Part shown: positions 1 to 14,214 of the stretch, piece by piece
Layout: every line of letters begins with the position of its first letter
How positions within the stretch are numbered: the stretch's first letter is position 1
Position numbers and translations under genes: made by a program
NCBI GenBank assembly: GCA_034008185.1
Contig: CM067084.1
Location: forward strand, 44,033,099 to 44,097,098
From: Gorsachius magnificus
Taxonomy: Eukaryota > Chordata > Aves > Pelecaniformes > Ardeidae
Reading direction: 5' to 3'
DNA length: 64,000 bases
Notes under the pieces: generated by a model
What the model saw: only the letters and a program-made list of their open reading frames with translations
Databases searched by the model: none
What the model was told of the DNA's origin: nothing

Positions 1-1002
1 AAGTCTACTTAAGCCTTTTAAATAATGCCTCAGCAATGGCATGATGATTTAGTTCTAGAATCATAGATAACAACGCTGCTTTGTTGTTTTAGGAACTTAG
101 CTGGTATGAGTCATGATAAACACTCAATTCAGATTTATTTTTCCTTTAAATTGGAAATATTACAAAATAAAGCCATTCTTGTTTAAGCCAAATTTTTCCT
201 TTTGGTCATAAAAAATACTTAAAACCAAAGTGGAAACAGAAGAAAAATGCACATTAGAATAGCAGCTTGTCTAGGTATGCCCAATTCATATTGCCACTGA
301 GTTCTGAAGCATCTTGTTAATTTTACGTATTCAGTAGCCTAAAATAAGATAATTTACATTTTAAGGGGCAACTAGAAGTCCACGCTTTTACCAGAAGAAA
401 GGAATAATTGCTCTAATTATTTCACTTTTCTCCAGCTAATAACATGCATATATAACCCTGTCATATGTCAATAGATGGTAAAGTAAGAAATGGGATGGTT
501 CCTGTTGGAACAATTCCCTCTCACCCTTTAAATTGCATTATGTCTTATTTATTTCTCCTTCAGTTCACTGTCTTTCCAATAATTAATAGATATGTCAATG
601 TCCAATAATTGATAATATTCAGAGGGATAATCAGAAAGAAGTCACGGGACAAATGCCTATGATACAGTAGCACTTCACTCCACTTCAAAAGAGAGAGCTA
701 GGGTTAAAAAAAAAAAATAAAAAAATCTTCCTTTCCTTCCCTTCTGCTGCTTTAAAGCTTAGTATGTGCTTTAGGCTGTTAGAACACTAACAATGAACAA
801 ACATTAAAGTATGCTCCAGCCATACTAAGCACATCAATATATGTGGAGTCATGGTCATTTACCCCAGATGCAAAAGTTGCAAGATTCATCCTTCCCCTCA
901 AGTCACCAAATTCAGCCTATGCTTTGAACTGTTTTTCCTAGAGCTGAAAGAGCCCCGAAACAGGGACTAATGGTTTATTGGGTCAAAACCAGTGAGCAGA
1001 GG

Positions 1003-1029
1003 AAAAAAAAAAAAAAGAAAAAAAAAAAA
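1003..1029. repeat. A-rich simple tract
   Basis: Fourteen A residues, one G, then twelve more A residues. No AATAAA lies just upstream, so it is not read as a retrocopy tail. Confidence 0.9.
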
Positions 1030-4000
1030 TCTAGTGGGTGGGGAACTCATTTGGGAGATGGGAGACTGACATCACATGCTTTTTTCAAGGCTTAGGCAAC
1101 AGTAACCATGCTCCCTCCTTGGGTAGGTAATACAAAGTTAGACACTTATTATTTGACGCAATTTTACTCAAAGTTTAGCACTGATATTTTGAAAAGACTA
1201 TCCTAAATACCCTAACATCATAATGGCATTAACAAGATGCTTAGGAAGCATATACATTAAGGACTGAGTTTTTCCTGTCCTTAATTTCAGAATAAATGTT
1301 TTCTCCCTCTTTCAGTGTCAGACGCTGAGTGTTATTTATGTTAAAAATTCTGGCCATTTGCAAAATGAAAAAAACACAACCTTATCCAACAGACAGAGGT
1401 AATTGAATTCCAGCAATAGAGTGGTAAATCTCATTTATGTTAGTCTTTCTAAATCTAAATTATCACAGAAAATCATTAGGCAATTTTTACAGTTATCTTT
1501 AACATAGCATTTGTGTCTGAAATGCCTCGTACTATTTGGTTCCTATTCTACTATCCAGTTCAGCTATTAAAATGTTCTGTAATTTTGTTACTTATCTTCC
1601 CTTAGAGGAAATCCACATAGCTGAGCAACTTGTGACTTAATATTCATTCTAGACATCTAACTAAAAGAGGAAGGGTTTGTCCAAGTTTTTGATTACATTT
1701 ATAAAGCTCTTTGAAAATAGTACAGCATTTAGCCTCAGGCTTTTAGGTAACAAAACTTCCCCTCTTCTTTCACACAAAACCTTTTCATCTTTAAGATTTT
1801 ATGGTGAGTACCTTTAAGACCCAAGCGGTATATGTAAATGCAGCCTTGTCTGTAGGTATAGAATAGCTTTCTGATTGGTATCAAGTTTTTAATTTAAAAG
1901 ATGAGTACTGTTGAAATAGTATAAGATACTAATTTGAAAGAACACTTGATCACTACATAGTAGGAGTCTACTAAGTCAGATAACATACTAGGCTGGAGCA
2001 ATACTTTGAGCTTTATAAAGTTCTTAACATTTTTGAACAGTAATTTAACTTTGTAACATTCAAAACAAAATGAGTTCTCACGCTATTAGATTTCTTAGTG
2101 TTAACCGATACCTGGTTTCTGCATACGTCTTTTCATTGTATGCACGTTACATTAAGGTTAACAGCATTAAGCTAGAAAAGAAATTTAAATAGACATAACA
2201 AAATTAGGCATTGCAATAAGAAGTATCCCAGTCCCAAAGAAATTCTTTTAGATAAAAGCAAGTTCTGTACAGCATTATTTAGCATATTTCGTAGTTTATC
2301 TTTAGAGTCTAAATCGTCCTAAGATCCTTTTTCATGTCATGGAAATGTCACTTTAAAAATTGTGTTAATAAAATATCTCCAAAATAGACTATTCCAATAC
2401 AGGTATGATATTTCTAAGCAAGAAATATCTTGAAGAGTAGGTACTGCCCATCACCCAAAACTGAACTGTCTTTCATTTTTTTTGGTTTCACTAACCTAGA
2501 AGGAAAAAATGAATAAATTGGAACAGTTTAACTAAAACCAAAAAAGACATGGTAGCCTTTGAAAACTGCTGCAAAGATGAAAATAATAGTCTATTTTCTT
2601 TGCTGTCTGGAATAAGACAAGAAGTAACAGTCCTGCATGGCAGAAAGGAAGATTCAGGCTAGAAATTTTTGAAGAACAGCTCAGCACCCTAACAATGTTT
2701 TTAAGAACATTGCTGGGAAAATTTCAGTTCAGAATGCCACAGGTGTAGCTGATCCTGTTTGAGTGTTAAGGGCTGTATTAATTGACCTCAACCTTCTTTT
2801 AGCTATATTGCCTAAAATAACTATAAACCAGGAGATTTTTTCCTAAATAACCGGAATAAGGTTTAACTAACAATGAATGAAGGCTTAAAGTCTTCTTCTT
2901 AAAATAGAATACCAATATGAAAATACATCGCAAGCATTGTAAAAAACAATTTAACAGAATCTTTCAAAGCAATTACCAAAAAAAATAATCAAGAAACATA
3001 TTGAAATCATGAATGATCTAAATTCACACCCCTTTTGACTATATGCCAGATTTCTTAAAACTCATGACAGTTTGTTTGTTGCTGCTTCCTTTATGGAGTG
3101 ATAAATCCCACTCAGGCCAATGTTTCATACAATATTCTAGAAAAGTGCCATTGTGTTCCAATGCGAATACTGCATTTTTTGTTGCTGCAGTCTTTTCATC
3201 CCGCAGTATGGCATACAGCATTATCTTTGCTACAGGCTGCTTCAGTAACCATGCTAAAAAAGGTAAGTTTAATTCACACATGTGAAACGTTTAAACATTT
3301 TAAGCAATTCCCAGCTCTTTTAAGAGATTTCAGTTTTTAAATGCATTTCCTAACCCATTTATTCCAGTTTTCTATTTAGTAGACGCATTATATTTTACAC
3401 CTGTTACCCAAGTTGTCTGAAGTTCTCTTTCTGTGTTTCACTTCTAATTAAATATTAAAGGGAGAGGTGTGCTTATCTAAGAGACTCCAGTCATAAACTT
3501 CCCTCCCTGATGAAGGGGCTGCCTTTTCCTCACCGACTGCCTCACAGTCACCTACAGATCACAAAACCTGTGAACGGAGTTTAAACAAATTGAATGGGTT
3601 TTGCATATTGATGATCATAAAAGTTTAGCACAGTGGCAGTCTCCTTGTCCATCTGGATCTGCTAAGGGTTTGTGGTACACATGATTTTTTGTCTGAGAAC
3701 AGGGTAGGCAACATGGCCTTTTAAGTGTTAGGTAATTTATTTTTAGCTGGTGAAAAAGCATTATGCTGTCATTTATTTACTTACTGTTACAAAGTTGAAT
3801 ATGAACCACAAAAGCCCACAGATTAGCAAAACTTACACTTTTCTTGCAAGTAAGAATTTTGCTATCTCTAAGCTCCATATAATTCAACAGTGTTATTACC
3901 TTATCTATTAACTAAAAATTACTCAGAATTTGGTATTTTAATTAGCAACTTAAACATAGGTATGCTTTACATTATGCACTAATACATGATAATATGGTAA

Positions 4001-6040
4001 GGATGACACGAATACCAAAAGAGAATCAGATAAATGGAATTTGAATCTTAGGTCTTTTGATTCAGAGGTTAAGACCCTCTGAAGTATTTTTAAATAAATA
4101 AAATGAGCACCTGCAAGGACAACACACAAGGGAACAATGAAAGAAGCAAGAATATTGTCTTCAGAGGCATTATTTTATCCAATTCGGGATTAGCGTATTC
4201 CAAAATGAACTGAAGCAGGTATGCCTCTCTCACCAAAAAGTACTCAGACCATCAGTTAATGATTTTGTTTCCCTTTCTAGCGCTCAAGTTTTCCACACAT
4301 TCACCTACCTGTACTGCTCTCTATATAACGTTTGCAGATATTTTAGTACAACAATTACTATTAGCTCTTACTGAAGAAAGATTTGGCTTTTTTTTTTTAG
4401 CATATCAGAGTTGTTTAATAAGGTAGTAACACTTTTAAGATTCAGAAAGCAGGTTTCTCTTTACTGTATTTAATGCCAAGTCCATGTCCTTCCCCATCCC
4501 TTACTGCAAATGCAGATATATTTGGACCAATAGTTTTGGTATCATTTGTGAGAAGTGCAGGATCTTGTGTAAATCAGTAAGAATGGATGATATTAGACAT
4601 TTCCACCCACTCTAAATTTTTATTACTTAATGAATATACAGTAAATTAAGAGTCTAGATAGAAGATCCCATTATAGTATGCTTTACAAAGGCTCTTCCTA
4701 GAGGTTACAGTCCCCTTTCTATTTCAGCTTCTTTCTGGTTAGTTTTTTTAGCCAAAATTTTGCCTGCATATAAACATCCCAGACTGTTAGGCTGTACAAG
4801 ATCTAATAATAATAGCACCAAGCCTGACAAAAGAAGAGATTACATTTTGCTTTTGTATTATCTCTTCTACTGAGCTTTTCCAGGAATCAAGAATAGTTAC
4901 TTATCAGAAATTTGGTTCCAAAGAAGAAAATTCAATATAATTCACATATTAAAATAGCAAAAAAAAAAAGATCTGTTTAAAAACAATAGCAGTCCTTATT
5001 AATCAGGTGTTAACTGGCCAGATCTGCATATGGGGGTGGGGAGGGAAATCAAACCACTGCTTTCTGTGTATCCTTTCCCTATACCTAATCTTTAGTTGCT
5101 CATTGTGAAGAAGAAAAAAAGTCAAATTACAGATTACAAACTAGTACATTTTATACATTTATTCATAGTATGCTTTGTATTAATTTGTCAAAATCCACTG
5201 AGTAGGGAACAATACAGTAGCTACTAAAAATCTGGGATCTGAATGTCTAAGGAAGAGAAGAAAATGTGATAACAGTAAGAATAGTTATCAACAGTACAAT
5301 CTCAAAGAAGAAAAACACCTTTCTAAAGACCATATTTTTCACTCTGAGAAGAAAAGAAGGACACTTTTCACAGGAAGATCTCATTTCATTTAATTTTTTC
5401 TCTTCAGTTACTCCATTAGTTTTCCAGGTACTATTGTCAACTGAGGTATGGTTTCATTTACCCATCAAACTTCTGTCACTTTAAAAGAAAAAAAAAACAA
5501 AACACCCACAAATGAAAACTACTTGGGGCACTCAAATTGCATTAGAAAACATCTGCTACACCTATTCAAAATTCTTTTAAAGGAAACTGTATCAAAGTAC
5601 TACGATTGCCTGCATTTTGACCTAATCACCAAATCCCAAAGGATTAACATGACTTTTCACAGTTCCAGAAATTACTCTGGGTCTCATTCTATCTACTCCT
5701 CCACCTAAAGGCTCTAAGAAGTAAACAAAGCATTTAGATGAGAAAAAAAATATTCATACCATAACTACCATACAACACAAGACTTACTCCTACTGAAATA
5801 AGAAGTTTACTTATGAATATAATAAAACCAGGTGCTAAATGCACACGTATGTGTGAGGATGTGCTTCCTCAACAACCTATGGACTGATTCCTTCTGAGCT
5901 TTTCTAAACTCCTTTCCCACTCATTACAGTAGAAATTTTTCATCAGAAGATATATTTCCAACATTAGTTTATCACATTAAATAATATTACCCTCATGATT
6001 AAAACTCAGCTGTTTTAGAGCACTCTAAACCAGATTAAAT

Positions 6041-6078
6041 ACAACTTGATATTCATGTAGTCACAACTTGATATTCAT
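6041..6078. repeat. Short tandem duplication, 22-bp period
   Basis: The 16-mer acaacttgatattcat occurs at 6041-6056 and again at 6063-6078, separated by six bases. It is a simple local duplication with no sign of function. Confidence 0.85.
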
Positions 6079-6092
6079 AAAGTTCCTTTTGG

Positions 6093-6109
6093 AAAAAAAA
6101 AAAAAAAAA
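6093..6109. repeat. Poly-A tract (17 A)
   Basis: An uninterrupted run of A followed by a G and another A-rich stretch. A poly-C run follows about 40 bases downstream. Ordinary homopolymer sequence. Confidence 0.9.
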
Positions 6110-8109
6110 GAAAAAGGAAATTCCCAAATCCCATCCATCCGTCCTCCCCCCCCCCAGATTTAATACATATTTTATGGAAACATTTTAATTGAAAATAACA
6201 CATATATAAGCCATTTCTGGCACCATAATTTCTCCTATAGAGAGCACTGACTCTCTATTCATGTTAACTTTCACCTCACTCTTTTTCTAGAGTGGAAATA
6301 TTAAACCACTAAAATAAAAAAATAATAAAGTCTGTAAGCCAAATTCCTCTGTAACTACTATAAAGAAATAAGAATACCAATACCAAAACACAATTACAGT
6401 GAAACAACTATTAAAATTCACAAGCACTTCTTTACCTCACTTCTACCTACAGTTTCTATGTGTATCCAGAACTTTATAGTAACATATAAAGGAAGTAAAT
6501 TTTAGCTAAACACACTGACAGAAGGCCCTGCTAAACCAGGCTGTTTTTCAGGAAGCATGAATCCACCTATGTGGCTGGCACATCAGAGGTAAAACAACAA
6601 CAGGTTTTATGCAGAAAAGTAAATATTCCTTTAATCTAGCCCTAGATGGATATTATTTAATCCTTACATAGATACCGACTGTAAGAAAGAAGAAAAAAAA
6701 TCCACCACATACCTATCCACGCTTCCATAGAAGAGGCTGTGGTATTAGTAAAGATACTAACCAAAGGATGTGAAGGCCAACTGGAAAACTCAGAAAACCA
6801 GCCACTTCCATCAGCACACTGATTGTACCACAGCTGGGCACCAGTACTTCATCAGCACACAGGACTTAAGAGCAAGTGTCAACACCTGAATCTTCCTCTC
6901 CCTGCTGCTCAGGATAAACTCTGATTGACTGGAACAGGAGATCAGATTAAGGACAGCTGGTTCTTAGAGTCCCACCGGAATGGAATAAAGCTAATGACTC
7001 TGTGTGAAAGTAAGAGGTTAGCTAATACTGGTTACCAAAGCTACTAATTTCTTTTTATTAATTTAGAGGAATATAAGGACTTTTTGTATTGTTGGATGAT
7101 GCTGGGGAATTCCCTAACAGAAATTTCTGTGCAAAAATAGTGAGGGAAAAGAGGATTTAGGTATTGTTCTTTAACTATTGCTTTGAATTGTTGGGGTTTT
7201 TTTATTAATTTTAATTAATCTTTTATTAATTTTGTCACAAAAATGATGCTGACTGGTTTATTTTGTTTATTTCAAGCATATGAAGGATCTTACAACTCTA
7301 ATATGGATCCACTACACAACCGTGGAAAGATTAGGTAGAATATTTACATATGTATGAGGGTAGCCATTGCTAGAGCCACCTCACAAACTGGTATGGAACT
7401 TGAAGAGATGAGCCCTCTTTGTTTACTGAGGCCCCATAGAATCCAGACTCCACTGGGATTAAATACCTCAGATGGATGTTTATGTGGTTTCTATGTGTCC
7501 CTTATTTCTCAAGTTGTAGAAACGGCTTTGCAAGGCAGACAGCAAATACTTATTATGTTCTTTACAGCCTCCACCTCCCCTGAAACAGAGCAAAGTATGC
7601 TGTTCTTTTTGCTGAGGTGAACTATTTCTTAATTGCCAATTTCATTTTTAATAGCAGTTTCAAAGCACTGCACTTAATTGCAAAAAAAAAAAATCTAATT
7701 TGCATAATATGGTTAAAGTGCTTCTCGTGCTGTGTTAGATCCTCTCCTACATGCATTTCATTGATGATGGCAACTGTATCCCCCAGTGAGCCACAAGCAT
7801 TTTGGCACTGAGTTTTTTTCCAAAACACATTTAAGCATATACATAACTTTATCAGTTTTCTAGTTTTATTTGCTTTACTAGGTATGTTCTTGAGCTTAGA
7901 ATTGCACTCATACCTAGGAACTTTGCTGGACTGGAGCCTGGCTGTTGCCAAATATGGTTGTCCAGCAATGACACTTTAATGTTTCCAGCTCAAAACTATA
8001 TGCTTTCACATGCTCGACTGTCAGCTTTTCAAGGTTAAATAAAAATAACGTACTTTGCAATACTTCTTTGCTGTATTATCCTTCACCTTCAGAGACTTGT
8101 TGCATTAGC

Positions 8110-8126
8110 AAAAAAAAAAAAAAAAA
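8110..8126. repeat. Poly-A tract (17 A)
   Basis: Uninterrupted A run. The nearest upstream AATAAA is about 75 bases away, too far for a retrocopy tail, so it is recorded as a simple repeat. Confidence 0.9.
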
Positions 8127-11100
8127 GCAGCTTTTTGCACATGATTAGTACATTTTAAAGACAGAACAAATCAGTTGGTCATCTAGTTAGATCACTTATG
8201 AGCAGGCCCCAGAACTGTGTTTCATCAGTCTTATAATAAAGCCCAGTAGGTCTTATTTAAAGGAAGGGCCTTATTTAAAGGTAGCTTATCTTTCCGAAGG
8301 CATTGAGATTTAATTTGAAAGCATCAGAACATAAAGAATGACGATTTACCTTTTTCTTTGTTCCAGTTATTAATCGCTGTTATTTTGATACATCCTGTGC
8401 TTTTTATTTTTAATGCATCTGGCTAAATTTCAGTCACTGCTTTTGTATCTTCCTCTACTGAAAAGCCTTTATAATCCAAGTATTTTCTCTCCTTAAAAAC
8501 AGAAGTTGAAATCTTCATTCTTATTGTGAAACATCATTAAAAAAAAACCCAAAATAACTTTGAGCTTCATATAGGAAATCCTCAGGCTAACTCAGAATGA
8601 ATCTACATGGTGCAAATCAGAGATATGAGACTGAGTCCTGAAAGGAGCAAGGCCACTGCACTTGCCCTATTCATTATGTCTCCTCAGCATGTTAATTAGC
8701 TTCTCAGTTTAGGGTAGCTCAAGAGATTCTGCACAGCTTTTCCTCCTGCAAAGTTAACATGAGACTTAAGACACGGAACAATTAAAAGCTTTATCAATAC
8801 AGTGGTCTTCTGCAAATCAGCTATATGTTTTTATGTGACTCATCAGCAGAATTTTTATGGAATACAAATTTTGTTTTTTCTTTGATTTTTTCCATCTGTT
8901 CCTTTTTTTCTTGAAGCTACTGTCCTTTCTAAACACTGTTTTCTCTGGTTATTTTCTAGTTTTTATTAGAAGAAAAAAAAATTAAGAGTGCACCACATTC
9001 CTTCTTCCATGAGAACACCTTCAGCCTTGGTTTCATGCATATCGTCTTGGGATATTTCACACGTGAGGCCCCAAACAATTTGTACACAAGATTTTGTACA
9101 ATCAGCAAGAAAACTGGGAACTTAATGAAGACACAAGACAAAAAACAGCTGACCTGAACCCAAAAGTAACATCTAAATATTTTGAGGTGTCTTTTTTAGT
9201 GCAGTGACCTTGTCCTGTTATGTGCCTGTTAGTAATGAATATATCATGTTGTTATTTTTCTCTTAACCTTTTACATATCCAAGATATAAACATTGATACT
9301 TTTCCTTATCTGTTTCCTTCTCTGTGCAGAGTAATTGCAGCTTAGTTTCTAATAAGAAATATTTCTTGTTTTACTTTATCTGTTAGAGAGAGTCAGGAGG
9401 TGATAATGAAGATGTGTTTAATCATATTTCTATGGAGATATGTCTGAATTACATTTAAGTAAAAAGCACCCAAAATTGTCCTTGCTGTATCATCCTGTAT
9501 CCTCATACACTACTACGTGAAAAATATCATGTTACTTTTTTTGCTGTTATTCCTTCTAGTAAAGTCATACCAGAGAATTAAGACCAGTCTACAAGAGGTA
9601 CATAAATGTATTTATGTTGGCATCAATAAAAACACGCATCACTGCTTTTTAATTAATTGGACTCTTGCTTGATTGGACTTTTATCTGTAGCTTGCATGGC
9701 AAGCATCAGTGGTCTCTTCACTGTCACTCTTCATTCAAGATCACTGAGTATGTACTTTTTCAGTCCCTAAATAATCTTCTTATATAATTTTTAATATATA
9801 TTTCAACATATCCCTGAGATCTTTTGGTAAATCACATAATACAAATTGTCCCTCCTTCATTGAGAAAGGACCTCAGTGGCACCTCTTTTTTTTTTAAGCC
9901 TTTCTTTTACAAAGTAGAGACTTTTTATTATTATATACCTGTTAACACTACAGAAATAATTTTAGGCTCCAAAAGGGAGAGTATGTTGACAGTCACTTGT
10001 ACCAATAGCCTTCCTTACTTTCTCTGTGGTGTCAATTTTTGCAATAGAGCTGAAAATCATATTTAATTTGGAAAAGTTTTTTAGTAAGTAAATTGATATG
10101 CATCTAGGTTTGAATATCACTGCATTTTCTTAATTGCATGAGAGTGAGTATAAAACCACCAGGTACTTCCTGATTGTTCAGTTTGCAAATTATCCTGTTG
10201 CAGTTAAAAAGAATATAAACAAACAAGCAAACGGAAGAACCCTAATCTCATGTAAATATTTTCCTGTTCCTTTTGGGAAAAATAAGTTTTACCTAAATTT
10301 CATTTAGGTGAAGAGTGAATTCTCCTTTTTTTTTCATTATGTGACTGTAACTGTACCACCAATATTCCTTTAGATCTGTGGAGAAGTCCTCAAATATCTT
10401 GTTATAAAATCTCAGAACTGTAGCTTCAACTACTGCTTTGGGCACCTAAGAAATTAGTTTCAATATGGAAGTTTACTGTTCAAATAATTTTTTATATATA
10501 TTCCTTGTTTGTTGGAGCAGGCATATTAGCAATAGCATAGACCTTACAGTGATTTACCTTCAGTACTGGCACACCTAGGAAAAGAGTTATCTCATTTGTA
10601 CAGGATTGTTATTCATCTCCTCCCATTTTCTCAGCTTTGGCCCAGGTATCACAGTTCTTTCCAAAGCTATTCAGTGTCCCTTGTTAAACATTACTGTCTT
10701 CTTCAAAATCAAAAATATATGGTATTTTTACCCCTGTGAAGCATCTTACGTGCCAAATGCAACCTAAATGACAATGTGAGGAAAGAGTGCCTCCAAAGGG
10801 GTGCTGAATGTGCATAAACACATACTCTGTTTTTCTCATAGCACCTGCCCAAATCCTGTTGCTGACATGTCAAGTGGTGAAAAACATTTGACAACATAAC
10901 TCTCCAGTAAGTCTTGCTTCTTAATTCTTAAGTAGGGGAAAAAGTTCTTTTCTCTTAATAAATGTTTCTGGACCCATATAAGAGAAATGCTTTTTCATGC
11001 TTAAAGTGACCAGCAAGTGTATCTGTTCTTTAGGTTCTTCTATCCAATCTATAATACAAAGAGCAATAAAATTATTCAGCCTCTGCATAGGTCAAAAGCA

Positions 11101-11715
11101 ACGTTCCTAGGGGCATTCCTTCAGCTCTCTTCAGAACCTCATTATAAATGTTTTCTGTCTTCTATCTGAGCAGCAAGTGCAACTCCTAACAAAGCCATGA
11201 AATGGACGTGGTTTTAATGTAAAAATGGGTACGTCTGACCACTTTCCCTGCTCCCCCCTCCCCCCAACTTAATAGAATTACTATGTAATAACGATATTTG
11301 TTAGGAAGTTCTAGAGAAAAAAATAAGTTCTTCCCTATTTTCATCTTGTTCTTGTAATAGCTGATTAAAAATGTGACAACTTGCATATTTTATTTTTGTG
11401 TGGAATAATGCACAACACAGCTTTCTGTATATAGCACCTGCTGCAGCAGGAGTCTATAAGATATCTTGGAAACATGACTTGCAAGGACAGACTGCAAAAA
11501 CCTGTCACTGTTTATGCTGAAGAGGAGAAAATCAATGGCAGGCATGGAAACAGTATTCAGGTATGTAAAAACAGAAGGGAATAATATATTCTCTAATATA
11601 TATGTACAGAAAACAGACAAGAAACTAGATTTGCATTTGTCAGTGGAAGATTCCAGTGGTAGGTTATAATTAGGCATTGAAATAGGTTGGAATATGGAGT
11701 TATATGATGTATCTG

Positions 11716-11822
11716 TCACTGGGAATATTTAAGGCTAGACAAGCATCTGTCAGGTTTAGTGGACCCTGTTTATGGACAGGGCTTGAGCCTGGTGAGCTTT
11801 TACGGTCTGCTGATTCCATGCT
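11716..11822 (+). mobile_element. Old CR1 3'-end fragment
   Basis: The order of motifs follows the 3' end of an old sauropsid CR1: gggaatatttaaggctagac, then caagcatctgtcagg, then a degenerate form of the ggcaggg...ttggactagatgatct block, ending in gattccatg, a mutated version of the terminal gattctatg octamer. It is more diverged than the other CR1 copies in the window and has no coding remnant. The 5' limit is approximate. Comparison is from memory of CR1 3' ends, not a database search. Confidence 0.7.
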
Positions 11823-14182
11823 TGCTACCTTCCTCTAACAGTTTTCAGCAAGTTGGATAAACACCTTAAATTCTTCAGCTTAGTCAGATACCATGAAAAA
11901 TAAAGGCAACTTCTGAATATTCTCCATATTACCTAAAAGTTTCAGCTTTTTGCTTGTTCATTTTTCCATTCAGAGATTTTTCTTTAAGATTGGTTTCCTT
12001 CTGTACCATACATTGCTCACATTATATGTGATCTGAAGTACCTAATCTTTCATGGAAAGAAGAAAGATGGGTGGAAAGATAATCGTGGAAGATTCAGTGA
12101 AAACTTCTGCTCAGTGAATGCCAGCTATCAAATCCAAACTATTAAAATATTCATAGCACTGTATTAGTTTGTGTACTCTGAGTTAGACAACTGTACTCTC
12201 TTCTGACCTTCCTTGGAGGTGAGCTTTGCCTGTGCATGACAAAAAATTAGCTTTAGATCGACCTAACCATGTGACTGCAGGACCATCTGCAAGCATTTCT
12301 GAGGCAATGCCTATAGGAAGATTGCTGTTCATTCAGTGAAAGAGATTTGCCAAGGGAAATTAGTGTGTTCCAATATGCCAACCACATAAATGACTTTTGT
12401 TATTAGCAACATGTTAGAGAGTATGTATAATTTTCTTGGTGGAATAAGGGTATAAAGGAGACCTGATTGATCTGTTGCTCAGTTGAGATAGAGTAACTCT
12501 CCGACATTCAAATTAGAAACAATAAAATCAAACAGCATATAGTCAGTCACAGCCCAGGAGAATGACTAGGAGCATGAAGAAACATGCCTCCAGCGCCTCA
12601 ATCTCACCCTTGCTCTGTTCATTCCCTCCCTCAAGTCATGTTGCACCTGTTTGGAAAGTCATGCTGCAAACTGGACCACTGAAAGGTTCTGGCTAACAAC
12701 AAAAGACTATTAAAAAGGAGCTTAACTAGAGAAATTAAAAAATTACTCTATGTATACTTAGAGTGATTCTGCACTAACTTTGAAAAAAAGAAATGCATTT
12801 TCCTATAACGAACAGATACTTCTTAAAAAAGGGCAGCCTAGAGAGCTAGAATGGTAGCTGCATAACATTTTTCTTCTCCAAGCTTCTGATAGGCAGGTAA
12901 GAGGAACTGCTCAGTATTTGTGTCAGGACGTACTTAGAGTCATATAGAACACAGATGTCTGTGTAAGCCATGACTTATTTTTTCAGGCAGAAACCAGGTA
13001 GAAGCATGATTCAACATTTGCTGATGGATGATTTATAAAGCTAGAAAAATCAATGTCAGAGAAAACAATAGGAGCCAAACATGCTGAGTTACAGTCCTCC
13101 TCAGCCTTGTTCTCTGGCTGGCTTTGCAGGGATGAAGAGCCTCATAACAGAGTATTGCAACATGTGAGAGAAAACACAGATTTATGACTTTTCTTCTTGG
13201 ACTGTCCCACAGTTCTCAATACTGTTGCAGATTTATTTTAGGTCTTCTGTGGTACAGTGCTGTTCCTTCATGATGGCTTGATTAACTGCGGAGCTCGACT
13301 CTGCTTTCTTTTGGGACTGCATGGCTCCGAAGGTCATGGGTGTTTTGTGCTTGGCTAAATCTTAAATTGCTAATGTCAGTGAGGATGAAGGGAATAACTG
13401 CAGCTGGCATGCCTTCCTTGTATATGTTTTCAGACAGGATCCCTCTATACATTCCATAAATGCTTTCAAAATCGGTTCCCATTAAACAAACCAGCATGTG
13501 CTTAGGGATTTCAGTAGCCGGCTAAAAGTAATTTTCTTCCAATCAAGTCAGTTTTAAAAGGGTATGTGTTTCCTCTATTACAAACATGTTGTTATACTTT
13601 GGAAGACAAAGCCCTAGTTTTCCTCTCCCCACTGCTCCCTCCCCTTCTTGAGTATACCCTCTGCTCTGGAATGCAAGACACTTATTCATGTCTTCTTTCA
13701 TTCCAAAGTTTTCAGAGTCATGCCATATTGGTGGGAACAGTGAAACCAGGCAGCGTGTCCCAACTTTCACTTAACAACCACAGCTCAAAGGAGACAAAGA
13801 TACAGAGAGCAGGACTGTGCTTCTTGGAACCAGGGAGTGTTAGAAAATAAACCCTTTCTCCCCTCCTTGCTACATTAAGCTCATATTGTAAAATAAAAAA
13901 AACCCCACAACTATGAGATAATGAGTGAATAATTAATAGCATAATGAATAGAATAAAAGCATTTGTTACTTCATGCTATCTAAATAGTTTAATTTTAGTG
14001 CAAATAAATTTATTGTAATGTAACAGATTTTATTTTTTTTCAGCAAAATTTATATGGACATGCTGAAGAATTGCCATTTCTAAAAGTACCTAAGTGAAAA
14101 AAAAGAAAAGAGAATTTAGGAACTGGGATGCCTTTGAGTTATTGCAGTCACAGAGTTTGAAAGAAAACTCAGGAAGATTGAA

Positions 14183-14185
<3 letters not shown>
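11823..14185. other. Non-coding DNA, nothing recognised
   Basis: No repeat or gene identified. A 71-codon minus-strand frame at 13282-13497 has an ordinary amino-acid mix but no known motif. Overlapping frames at 13543-13942 on both strands are mutually exclusive and look like chance. Confidence 0.55.

Positions 14186-14214
<29 letters not shown>
14186..14214. repeat. Poly-T tract (29 T)
   Basis: The longest homopolymer in the window. It encodes the lysine run of a spurious minus-strand frame (14116-14316). It is probably the tail of the retrocopy candidate next to it and may be length-variable between individuals. Confidence 0.95.

Larger units (their letters stand above)
1..11715. other. 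AT-rich non-coding DNA, no gene recognised
   Basis: Open frames here are 60-109 codons, scattered over all six frames, and match no family I know, which is what chance gives in AT-rich DNA. I see no convincing exon, RNA gene or recent transposon. It holds homopolymer A-tracts (about 1003-1029, 6093-6109 and 8110-8126), a C-run near 6145-6155 and a 22-bp tandem duplication at 6041-6078. A frame at 3043-3285 runs into a GGTAAGT donor-like site, but nothing else there supports an exon. Confidence 0.6.

Noticed and set aside
739..835. Inverted cttagtatg / catactaag pair around 54 bases
   Set aside because: Only 9-10 bp match and the flanks do not pair, so it is compatible with chance.
3039..3340. 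Overlapping ~80-codon frames on both strands, one ending at a GGTAAGT donor-like site
   Set aside because: The frames are mutually exclusive, no acceptor or homologue is evident, and such sites occur by chance.
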